This document shows, piece after piece, positions 1 to 5,285 of a DNA stretch of 5,675 bases (its first letter is position 1; each line of letters begins with the position of its first letter). The DNA lies in NCBI GenBank assembly GCA_046756985.1, contig JBHHXG010000090.1, positions 1 through 5,675 on the forward strand, read 5' to 3'. The notes beneath the pieces were generated by a model. It was not told the origin of the DNA. It did no database searches and saw only the letters and a list, made by a program, of their open reading frames with translations. The position numbers and the translations under genes were made by a program. Source of the DNA: JBHHXG01 sp046756985. Lineage in GTDB: Bacteria; Pseudomonadota; Zetaproteobacteria; Mariprofundales; Mariprofundaceae.

Positions 1-2
1 AA

Positions 3-18
3 CCCCTCCGATGAGGGG
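3..18 (-). other. GC-rich hairpin at the predicted P3 start site
   Basis: CCCCTC (3-8) and GAGGGG (13-18) form a perfect 6-bp stem with a 4-nt loop. Read on the minus strand the stem is followed by TT and then the window ends. It could be the first structure in a leader RNA starting at P3, or the stem of an intrinsic terminator if a T-tract continues outside the window. Confidence 0.5.
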
Positions 19-24
19 CGGAGC

Positions 25-52
25 ATTGTACTCTCATCAGGAGAAATATCAA
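25..52 (-). promoter_or_regulatory. Leftward stable-RNA-type promoter P3 (closest to the left edge)
   Basis: On the minus strand there is a -35 TTGATA (47-52), a 16-bp spacer (31-46) and a -10 TACAAT (25-30), followed by the GC-rich stretch GCTCCGCCCC. A 16-bp spacer and a GC-rich discriminator are typical of rRNA and tRNA promoters under stringent (ppGpp/DksA) control. Transcription would start near position 17-18 and run off the left edge. It is the third copy of the same architecture in this region but shares less sequence with the other two, so it is somewhat less certain. Confidence 0.55.
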
Positions 53-92
53 CGCCCAATCTAGCTTCCCGCGGCTGTCCTTACGGGGCAGC

Positions 93-108
93 GGGCGGCG
101 AACTATAG
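93..108. repeat. 16-bp direct repeat, copy 1 (promoter core of P2)
   Basis: GGGCGGCGAACTATAG occurs here and again, identically, at 186-201. Read on the minus strand it is the -10 hexamer plus the GC-rich discriminator of P2 and P1. The conservation is best explained by promoter function or by duplication of a promoter unit, not by a mobile repeat. Confidence 0.85.
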
Positions 109-129
109 GGGTCTGACCCCCAACGTCAA
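102..129 (-). promoter_or_regulatory. Leftward stable-RNA-type promoter P2
   Basis: On the minus strand there is a -35 TTGACG (124-129), a 16-bp spacer (108-123) and a -10 TATAGT (102-107), followed by the discriminator TCGCCGCCC. Both hexamers, the spacer length and the discriminator are the same as in P1, which lies exactly 93 bp further right. The spacer holds a near-perfect palindrome, GGGGTCTGACCCC. The 16-bp spacing and GC-rich discriminator suggest a growth-rate and stringently controlled rRNA or tRNA promoter reading left. Confidence 0.72.
108..120. repeat. Palindrome in the P2 spacer
   Basis: GGGGTCTGACCCC is a 6-bp inverted repeat around a single central base. It lies wholly between the -35 and -10 of P2. 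It could be a protein-binding site. It also resembles the core of short palindromic repeats of the REP type, which from memory often contain a GGGGTC/GACCCC pair. Only one copy is seen in this window. Confidence 0.6.
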
Positions 130-185
130 TACCTTTCTTTCAAGACTGATAACGCACCGCTTTTACGGCTATATATCACCTTGAA

Positions 186-201
186 GGGCGGCGAACTATA
201 G
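186..201. repeat. 16-bp direct repeat, copy 2 (promoter core of P1)
   Basis: This is an identical copy of the 16-mer at 93-108, offset by 93 bp. It covers the -10 TATAGT and the discriminator of P1 on the minus strand. The -35 hexamers are offset by the same 93 bp, but the spacers between them differ, which points to selection on the promoter elements themselves. Confidence 0.85.
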
Positions 202-222
202 AAGCGGAAAAGCCGGCGTCAA
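195..222 (-). promoter_or_regulatory. Leftward stable-RNA-type promoter P1 (closest to tyrS)
   Basis: On the minus strand there is a -35 TTGACG (217-222), a 16-bp spacer (201-216) and a -10 TATAGT (195-200), followed by the discriminator TCGCCGCCC. The -35 lies only 20 bp past the tyrS stop codon. I see no terminator hairpin between tyrS and this promoter, so tyrS transcripts may read through. The architecture matches rRNA operon promoters. The RNA itself would lie left of the window, so its identity is inferred from the promoters and from the tyrZ-16S order known in Pseudomonas. Confidence 0.72.
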
Positions 223-242
223 CCCGCTTTAGGATGAAGTGT

Positions 243-1430
243 TCAGTCCTCTATAGAAAGATTGAGAAACTTGCGCTTGCCGAGCTTGATCAGGTATGGG
301 CCACCGGGCTGAAGTTGATAATCCTTGTCAGTGATTTTTTCGCCGTCGATGGACAATGCTCTCTGTCTGATCAGGCGAACAGCCTCGCCATTGCTCTGCG
401 TCAGCCCTGTTTGCGTGAGCGCCCTGGCTATCCACAGGCTGCCGTCCTCTGCTTCAAGCGTTACCTCTGGAATATCGTCGGGCAGTTCGCCCTTCGAAAA
501 CTGGCTCTCAAATGCCTCACGCGCCTTCTGGCCTTCGCCCAGGCCATGAAAGCGATCCACAATCGTCGCTGCCAGAGATTTCTTTGCATCCATCGGATGC
601 AGCGCCTTGATTTCACCCAGATCGACATCCGTCAGTAATTCATAATATTTCAGCATCAACTCATCCGAAGCGCTCATCAATTTTCCGAACTGCTCGCCCG
701 CCGACTCATTGATACCCACATAGTTATTTAGCGACTTGGACATCTTGTTGACGCCATCCAGGCCTTCAAGCAGTGGCATGGTCAGAATCACCTGTGGTGT
801 CTTACCATAGGCTTCCTGAAGCTGGCGTCCCATCAACAAGTTGAACTTCTGGTCGTTACCTCCCAGCTCGATATCGGCATCAAGTGCCACTGAATCATAT
901 CCCTGCACCAGCGGGTACAGGAACTCGTGGATGGCGATAGGCTGGCCACCCTTGTAGCGCTTCTCGAAATCATCGCGCTCGAGCATGCGCGCCACCGTGG
1001 CCTTGCCCGCAATGCGAATCAGATCGGCGGCAGTCAGGTTATGCAGCCATTCAGAATTAAACCGTATTTCAGTCTGCTCAGGATCGAGCACCTTGAATAC
1101 CTGCTGTTTGTAGGTCTCGGCATTGATCAGCACTTCTTCATGCGAAAGCGGCGGCCGTGTCTCATTCTTGCCGGTGGGATCGCCGATCATGCCGGTGAAG
1201 TCCCCGATCAGGAAAACCACCTGATGACCGCAGAGCTGGAACTGTCTCAATTTCTCTAGCAGCACCGTATGCCCCAGATGCAAATCGGGCGCTGTTGGAT
1301 CAAAGCCCGCCTTGACTCTCAGTGGACGCTTCTCCTTCTCAGCCTGCTTCAGCTTGGCCTCAAGCCCGCCTGCCGGAAGTATCTCTAATGCTCCCCGGCT
1401 CAGTAATGCAATCTGCTCTCGAATCTTCAT
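243..1430 (-). CDS. tyrS: Tyrosyl-tRNA synthetase, TyrZ-type
   Basis: This class Ic aminoacyl-tRNA synthetase joins tyrosine to tRNA-Tyr using ATP, in the cytoplasm. With the start chosen here it has 395 residues, close to the family's roughly 400. The Rossmann catalytic domain carries HLGH at 51-54 (HIGH motif) after the conserved KAGFDPTAPDLH block, the tyrosine-pocket region around 164-194 and KMSKS at 229-233. KMSKS and overall similarity place it in the TyrZ branch rather than with E. coli TyrS, which has KFGKT. An S4 RNA-binding domain fills about 332-395. The ATG at 1428-1430 has the Shine-Dalgarno sequence TGAGG five bases upstream and fits the family's N-terminus (MKIREQIALL). The frame stays open to a GTG at 1467-1469, which would add 13 unlikely residues. 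The gene diverges from anmK and is followed by leftward stable-RNA-type promoters. No T-box is visible. Confidence 0.97.
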   Translation of the reverse strand: MKIREQIALLSRGALEILPAGGLEAKLKQAEKEKRPLRVKAGFDPTAPDLHLGHTVLLEKLRQFQLCGHQVVFLIGDFTGMIGDPTGKNETRPPLSHEEVLINAETYKQQVFKVLDPEQTEIRFNSEWLHNLTAADLIRIAGKATVARMLERDDFEKRYKGGQPIAIHEFLYPLVQGYDSVALDADIELGGNDQKFNLLMGRQLQEAYGKTPQVILTMPLLEGLDGVNKMSKSLNNYVGINESAGEQFGKLMSASDELMLKYYELLTDVDLGEIKALHPMDAKKSLAATIVDRFHGLGEGQKAREAFESQFSKGELPDDIPEVTLEAEDGSLWIARALTQTGLTQSNGEAVRLIRQRALSIDGEKITDKDYQLQPGGPYLIKLGKRKFLNLSIED

Positions 1431-1452
1431 GTACGCCTCATCTGATGCGTGC

Positions 1453-1481
1453 ATCCTACAAATCGTCACCGCGACTGCCAG
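1453..1481 (-). promoter_or_regulatory. Possible tyrS promoter
   Basis: On the minus strand CTGGCA (1476-1481) is separated by 17 bp from TAGGAT (1453-1458). This would give a short tyrS leader of about 15-20 nt carrying the ribosome binding site. Both hexamers are imperfect. An inverted repeat, CAGCCA (1479-1484) and TGGCTG (1495-1500), overlaps the -35 side. The call is weak. Confidence 0.3.
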
Positions 1482-1529
1482 CCAAGAAATATCATGGCTG
1501 TCTGTTTAATGCCGGGTTATGCTCCGTTC

Positions 1530-2702
1530 ATGTCAGACTCCTTCCTGATGATTGGTGTCATGTCGGGCACGTCGGCTGATGGTATCGACATCGCTATTAC
1601 CCGAATTACAGCCGATGGCAGGCCGGCACTGGAACATTACCGCGAACACCCGATGCCGGAAAAACTGCGCGAGCCTATCCTGCGTCTGGCCGAGCCCGGC
1701 ATGGATGAAATCGATTTGCTGGGCGAGCTTGACCGCGCATTGGGCGAAACCATCGCCACAGCGATACTCACCACCATTAAAGATGCCGGCCTGGGACGTG
1801 AGGATATCCTTGCCATCGGAAGTCACGGCCAAACCGTGCGCCACAGACCCGGTGTCAGGCATCCCTTCTCACTGCAAATCGGCTGCCCCTCTACGATTGC
1901 GGAGTGTACAGGCATCACCACCGTTGCCGACTTCAGAAGACGAGACATTGCCGCCGGTGGCCAGGGCGCACCACTCACCCCCTTTGCCCACAAACTGATC
2001 TTTTCCGATCCGCAGCAACCGGTGGCTGTCCTGAATATCGGCGGTATCGCCAATGTCACTTACATTGGCCCGGATGATGTGCTGACTGGTTTTGACACCG
2101 GCCCTGGCAACATGGTGATGGATGGACTCATGCTCGCACTCACCGATGGTCGCAACGGCTTTGATCAGGATGGTGAAATGGCGGCACGGGGCCAAGTGTG
2201 CCAGCCATTGCTGGACAATCTGCTGGCACATCCCTTCTTTGGCAAAAGGCCGCCCAAATCCTGTGGCAGGGAAGAGTTTGGCCGGGACATCGTGAATACA
2301 ATGCTCGCCCGGCCGGGGCTTACTGACAGTGATCGTCTGCGAACGGCTCTGGAACTGACCGTTCAGGGCATTACACAAAGCGTTCAGTGGATGTCGGAGA
2401 GCCCTAAATTATGGCACGTATATGGCGGCGGTGCGTTCAACCGCTTTTTGATGTCCCGCCTTGCCGAAATGCTATCCCCTGATGAGATCAAATTAACGGA
2501 TGAGAGCGGCATGCCGGCAGATGCACTTGAAGCTGTCACCTTTGCCCTGCTCGCCTGGCACACATTACAGGGTATGCCCAACACACTGACCGAAACCACC
2601 GGCGCTACCCACCCTGTCTGCGGTGGGCATATCGTTCCCGGCAAAAACTGGCCACAGCTCCTGCAAGGCATTCCGACATGGACCCGATCACTCACGCCAT
2701 AA
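1530..2702 (+). CDS. anmK: Anhydro-N-acetylmuramic acid kinase
   Basis: AnmK cleaves the 1,6-anhydro ring of anhydro-MurNAc and phosphorylates it with ATP, giving MurNAc-6-phosphate in the cytosolic branch of peptidoglycan recycling. The ASKHA-fold motifs are clear: GVMSGTSADGIDIAI near the N-terminus, GSHGQTVRH, the DFRRRDIAAGGQGAPL block, NIGGIANVT, and FDTGPGN with the expected catalytic aspartate. The ATG at 1530 gives 390 residues, against about 365-370 in E. coli and P. aeruginosa. The start is uncertain. In-frame alternatives are GTG 1449, ATG 1494, ATG 1509 and ATG 1548, and none has a strong Shine-Dalgarno sequence. Homologues begin only a few residues before the GVMSGTS motif, so 1530 or 1548 fits best. 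The gene diverges from tyrS, and its 3' end overlaps the next gene by 25 nt, indicating an operon. Confidence 0.95.
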   Translation: MSDSFLMIGVMSGTSADGIDIAITRITADGRPALEHYREHPMPEKLREPILRLAEPGMDEIDLLGELDRALGETIATAILTTIKDAGLGREDILAIGSHGQTVRHRPGVRHPFSLQIGCPSTIAECTGITTVADFRRRDIAAGGQGAPLTPFAHKLIFSDPQQPVAVLNIGGIANVTYIGPDDVLTGFDTGPGNMVMDGLMLALTDGRNGFDQDGEMAARGQVCQPLLDNLLAHPFFGKRPPKSCGREEFGRDIVNTMLARPGLTDSDRLRTALELTVQGITQSVQWMSESPKLWHVYGGGAFNRFLMSRLAEMLSPDEIKLTDESGMPADALEAVTFALLAWHTLQGMPNTLTETTGATHPVCGGHIVPGKNWPQLLQGIPTWTRSLTP

Positions 2703-3673
2703 GCGGCATCGCAATGGCAAGGGCTATGCCCAAACATCCTTTGCCAAAACAGCAGGTAGTGTTTCTGGCGCTGCTTACCATGGCCCCCGATGCAGATATT
2801 ATCCTGACATTTTTCTCGGACACGGTTTATCTTCGGTATCATCGTGGTATCACGCATTCGCTGTTGATGCTTCCGCTGTGGACCTGGATGTTTTACAGCT
2901 TGATTCCTGGCAGGCGGCATCTTCAGCCGGTGATGCCGTGGCTTATCGGCACCGCCCTTCTGATGCACATTTTTCTCGACTTAATCACCTCATTCGGGAC
3001 GATGATTCTGGCGCCGCTTTCCGACTGGCGGGCGACTTTGGACCTTGTCTTCATCGTTGATCCGATATTTACCGCCTTGTTGCTAATCCCTCTGCTGCTA
3101 ACCTTGATCTGGAAATATCGAGCTAGATACATGGCGCTAACAGCTCTTGCGCTTGCAGCTACATATGTCGTGCTGACAGCTTATGCACATCAGCAAGCAC
3201 TGCAATTGGCGCATGCCAAGCAGCCGCAGGCGCAATCGGTTTCTGCCCTGCCACTGCCATTTTCCCCATTCCACTGGCAGCTCATTGCAATTTTCCCGGA
3301 TCACTATCGACGTACAGCCGTCGATCTGTTGCCGGCTTTCCCGGGTAGTAGCGTATTCTTCACGGATCAGTTTACGGCACCACATCTTGGGGCTTTACGT
3401 GGTCAAGAAAATTTGCATTGGCAACGCCTGAAACGGATGGATGATGTGCTTTTGCCGGAAGGTATTCCCGGTGTTGCCTTTTACCGGTGGTTCGCCCGTT
3501 TTCCGGTATTGTTGAGTAAAGATAAACAGCAGATGGAATTCGGAGATCTGCGTTTTGGTGCAGGCTTTGCAGGAGCCGATTCCCCGTTTCGACTGCAGCT
3601 TGTCCTGAAAACGCATCCACAGGCATGGCTGGTATGGGGTGATGACAGAAAAAGCCTCCTGCACGATCCGTAA
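2678..3673 (+). CDS. YdjM-like (DUF457 family) membrane-bound metal-dependent hydrolase
   Basis: This is a 331-residue inner-membrane protein of the YdjM/DUF457 family, annotated as metal-dependent hydrolases; the substrate is unknown. The family signature is visible: MDPITH at the N-terminus (H6), APDAD at 36-40, YHRGITHS at 54-61 and MHIFLDLITSFGT at 96-108. The histidines and aspartates H6, D38, D40, H55, H60, H97 and D101 are likely metal ligands. Hydrophobic segments lie at about 26-46, 62-76, 86-104, 126-145 and 152-170. A soluble C-terminal part of about 150 residues follows, which E. coli YdjM (about 196 residues) lacks. The ATG lies inside the end of anmK, with AAGG nine bases upstream, so translation may be coupled to anmK. 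E. coli ydjM is SOS-regulated, but I see no LexA-like site here. The stop codon is one base from that of the convergent gene. Confidence 0.85.
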   Translation: MDPITHAISGIAMARAMPKHPLPKQQVVFLALLTMAPDADIILTFFSDTVYLRYHRGITHSLLMLPLWTWMFYSLIPGRRHLQPVMPWLIGTALLMHIFLDLITSFGTMILAPLSDWRATLDLVFIVDPIFTALLLIPLLLTLIWKYRARYMALTALALAATYVVLTAYAHQQALQLAHAKQPQAQSVSALPLPFSPFHWQLIAIFPDHYRRTAVDLLPAFPGSSVFFTDQFTAPHLGALRGQENLHWQRLKRMDDVLLPEGIPGVAFYRWFARFPVLLSKDKQQMEFGDLRFGAGFAGADSPFRLQLVLKTHPQAWLVWGDDRKSLLHDP

Positions 3674-3674
3674 C

Positions 3675-3965
3675 TCAGCTTGCTAGCGGACCATCCAGAA
3701 ATGAGACATCCTCCCAGATGTTGGTCGGGTGTCCCTCGGCATCGCGGAAGCGCAGACTCTGCTGCCGTGGAACAAGCCGGTGGGCTCGCCCGTAACTGTC
3801 CTCCTGCATATCAGTTCCCTCATCAGCAGAAAGAATAATCAAGCCTTCTTCCAGTACCAGGTCGGTGACTTCACAGTCCTGGCCCAGATAACGAACCCGC
3901 CTGCCAATCAACTTTCGCATGGCCTGCTCATCGTCAATCAGCGCTTGCAATGAAGCATCGCTCAC
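3675..3965 (-). CDS. Hypothetical 96-residue protein, GTG start
   Basis: I do not recognise this family. The protein is small, acidic and soluble, with no signal peptide or membrane segment. A short helical N-terminus (about 1-20) is followed by what looks like a beta-rich domain: IGRRVRYLGQDCEVTDLVLEEGLIILSA, then an acidic turn and HRLVPRQQSLRFRD. This pattern suggests a small barrel, but that is inference. The start is a GTG at 3963-3965, six bases after a strong Shine-Dalgarno AAGGAG (minus strand, 3972-3977). The nearby ATG at 3968-3970 is out of frame and stops after two codons. The strong ribosome site, good codon texture and a plausible promoter (3998-4026) support a real gene. It converges on the YdjM-like gene with one base between stop codons and diverges from mscS. 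Confidence 0.8.
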   Translation of the reverse strand: MSDASLQALIDDEQAMRKLIGRRVRYLGQDCEVTDLVLEEGLIILSADEGTDMQEDSYGRAHRLVPRQQSLRFRDAEGHPTNIWEDVSFLDGPLAS

Positions 3966-3971
3966 TCCATG

Positions 3972-3977
3972 CTCCTT
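3972..3977 (-). promoter_or_regulatory. Ribosome binding site that fixes the GTG start
   Basis: AAGGAG on the minus strand lies six bases before the GTG at 3963-3965. It is a near-ideal Shine-Dalgarno sequence. It decides the start because the only close ATG (3968-3970) is two bases from it and leads to ATG-GAG-TGA. Confidence 0.8.
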
Positions 3978-3993
3978 TTGGGAAGAATCCCAA
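3978..3993. promoter_or_regulatory. Operator-like inverted repeat between the 96-residue gene and mscS
   Basis: TTGGGA (3978-3983) and TCCCAA (3988-3993) are perfect 6-bp half-sites around AGAA. On the minus strand the site falls between the predicted start of transcription (about 3990) and the Shine-Dalgarno of the 96-residue gene. It could be a repressor operator or a small hairpin that limits access to the ribosome site. It also overlaps a weak -35 candidate for mscS, so one regulator could affect both genes. Confidence 0.45.
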
Positions 3994-4007
3994 TGACAAC
4001 ATAAAAT
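3978..4007 (+). promoter_or_regulatory. Weak candidate promoter for mscS
   Basis: On the plus strand TTGGGA (3978-3983) is separated by 18 bp from TAAAAT (4002-4007). A second possibility is ATGACA (3993-3998), 17 bp, TAAAAC (4016-4021). Both are imperfect and overlap the divergent promoter, so the choice is uncertain. Either would leave a leader of roughly 45-60 nt. Confidence 0.25.
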
Positions 4008-4026
4008 GCCGTAGGTAAAACGTCAA
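3998..4026 (-). promoter_or_regulatory. Promoter for the 96-residue protein gene
   Basis: On the minus strand TTGACG (4021-4026) is separated by 17 bp from TATGTT (3998-4003). Spacing is optimal and the -35 has one mismatch to consensus. Transcription would begin near 3990, giving a leader of about 25 nt that holds the Shine-Dalgarno AAGGAG. Confidence 0.5.
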
Positions 4027-4050
4027 TGAAAGCACATGTTCCGACGGCAT
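4006..4050. repeat. Imperfect inverted repeat in the mscS leader region
   Basis: ATGCCGTAGG (4006-4015) and CCGACGGCAT (4041-4050) pair at 9 of 10 positions, with a 25-nt loop. The loop holds the -35 of the divergent promoter. In RNA read to the right, the stem would end 10 bases before the mscS ribosome site AAGAGG (4061-4066). Confidence 0.45.
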
Positions 4051-4073
4051 ATGGCATGCGAAGAGGATAAAAC

Positions 4074-5201
4074 ATGGAAAGCTTCTGGGCTGACTTGCAA
4101 ACATGGACACTGCTCGACATCAAAGTGACCCGCTGGTTGCTGGCCATATTGATACTATTTGCCACTATGATCGCCCAGCGCCTGATTGTCAGCACTTTCC
4201 ATGCACTGTCGCAAAACCTTGCATCACGCACCGAAACGCAACTTGACAACCTGCTGCTTGAAGCAGCTGAAAAGCCGGCTGGCTGGCTGATTATCATTCT
4301 GGGCCTGATGGCCACCATTCACATGCTCAATCCGCCCGCCAAGGTGTTCCCGATTATGCCTCTGGTGGACCAGGGAGCGCGAATCGGTTCGGTAATTGTC
4401 GGCATCTGGTTCCTGTGGCGTTTAATTGATGGCCTCGGGGCCTATTTCGCCTCACGCGCCGCACAGACGGAAACCGCCATCGATGACCAGCTTGTTCCGT
4501 TTATTACCAAAACCATGAAAGTTTTCCTCGCCCTTACAGGCGTGCTGGTCGTCGCCCAGAATATGGGTTATTCAATTTCCGGCCTGATTGCTTCACTGGG
4601 TATTGGTGGCATTGCCATCGCCATGGCTGCCAGAGACACGATTGCCAATGTCTTCGGCTCAATCATGATTCTGGTAGACCGTCCGTTTACGGTCGGCGAC
4701 TGGATCAAGACCGATACATTTGAAGGCGTGGTGGAAGAAATCGGCTTCCGCTCCACGCACATCCGCACCTTTGCCAAAACACTGGTCAATGTGCCGAACT
4801 CGGCACTGGCCAATATGGTGATTGATAATATCGATGCCATGCCAAAGCGGCGCATCAAAATGCGTATTGGACTAACTTACGACTCCACACCGGCACAGGT
4901 ACAGCAGGCGATAGAAGGTATTGAGAAGATTCTCAAATACCATGTTGGCGTGGATCAGGATTTCTCGCTGGTCAAATTCGATGAATTCGCAGACTCCTCG
5001 CTATCCATCTTCCTCTATTACTTTACCAAAACCACACACTGGGAGGAATACTTGCAGGTGCGCCAGGAAGTGAACCTGGCCATTATGGAACTGCTGGAGA
5101 AATTGGAGCTTTCCTTTGCCTTTCCTACTCGGACAGTGCATCTGGAACAGGATGCGGCCGCCCAGAAACCGACTGGTAAACGAAAGACCGCTTCTACCTA
5201 A
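4074..5201 (+). CDS. MscS-family small-conductance mechanosensitive channel
   Basis: This is an inner-membrane channel of the MscS family, which opens under membrane tension and releases solutes during hypo-osmotic shock; the active form is a heptamer in known members. The 375-residue protein has hydrophobic segments at about 21-40, 69-88, 103-123 and 146-166, then the pore helix at about 168-200, rich in Gly and Ala (GLIASLGIGGIAIAMAARDT). VDRPFTVGDWI (201-211) is the classic junction to the cytoplasmic beta domain. VPNS at 240-243 and the alpha/beta domain to about 357 complete the fold, and a short basic tail follows. With about five membrane segments it resembles the larger YnaI-like members rather than E. 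coli MscS (286 residues). The ATG has AAGAGG (4061-4066) seven bases upstream. It appears monocistronic and ends before a terminator. Confidence 0.93.
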   Translation: MESFWADLQTWTLLDIKVTRWLLAILILFATMIAQRLIVSTFHALSQNLASRTETQLDNLLLEAAEKPAGWLIIILGLMATIHMLNPPAKVFPIMPLVDQGARIGSVIVGIWFLWRLIDGLGAYFASRAAQTETAIDDQLVPFITKTMKVFLALTGVLVVAQNMGYSISGLIASLGIGGIAIAMAARDTIANVFGSIMILVDRPFTVGDWIKTDTFEGVVEEIGFRSTHIRTFAKTLVNVPNSALANMVIDNIDAMPKRRIKMRIGLTYDSTPAQVQQAIEGIEKILKYHVGVDQDFSLVKFDEFADSSLSIFLYYFTKTTHWEEYLQVRQEVNLAIMELLEKLELSFAFPTRTVHLEQDAAAQKPTGKRKTAST

Positions 5202-5227
5202 GCGCAGCCATGTCTCGTACATAAAAA

Positions 5228-5261
5228 AAAACACCCAGTGAACCGAAGCCCTGGGTGTTTT
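5228..5261. terminator. Bidirectional intrinsic terminator
   Basis: Positions 5228-5238 and 5251-5261 form a perfect 11-bp stem (core CACCCAG/CTGGGTG) around a 12-nt loop. On the minus strand the stem runs into a tract of nine T (5223-5231), a strong terminator for the TIGR04073-type gene. On the plus strand only four T follow (5258-5261), giving a weaker terminator for mscS. Its position between two convergent stop codons (5201 and 5286) fits a shared terminator. Confidence 0.9.
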
Positions 5262-5285
5262 AGATAGCAATTCCGGTAAGCGTCG

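Noticed and set aside
68..95. Hairpin between P2 and P3 (CCC-bulge-GCTG with CAGC-GGG)
   Set aside because: The stem has a 3-nt bulge and a mismatch and is not followed by a T-tract on either strand, so it does not qualify as a terminator.
1..242. A tRNA, 16S rRNA or riboswitch within the left gene-free stretch
   Set aside because: No cloverleaf, no recognisable 16S start and no known riboswitch core is visible. The region is explained by tandem promoters and a short leader.
234..638. Plus-strand open frame of 134 codons at the tyrS 3' end
   Set aside because: It is antisense to the S4 domain and part of the catalytic region of tyrS, with no domain and no ribosome site.
1869..2378. Minus-strand open frame of 169 codons
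   Set aside because: It is a shadow of anmK; the sense strand contains the conserved ASKHA motifs over the same stretch.
2600..2680. LexA-type SOS box before the YdjM-like gene
   Set aside because: E. coli ydjM is SOS-regulated, but no CTGT-N8-ACAG pattern was seen, and the gene starts inside anmK.
2384..2968. Minus-strand open frame of 194 codons
   Set aside because: It lies antisense across the 3' end of anmK and the 5' part of the YdjM-like gene. Both sense frames carry clear family motifs, and the antisense product has no recognisable domain and an odd His/Cys/Gln-rich composition.
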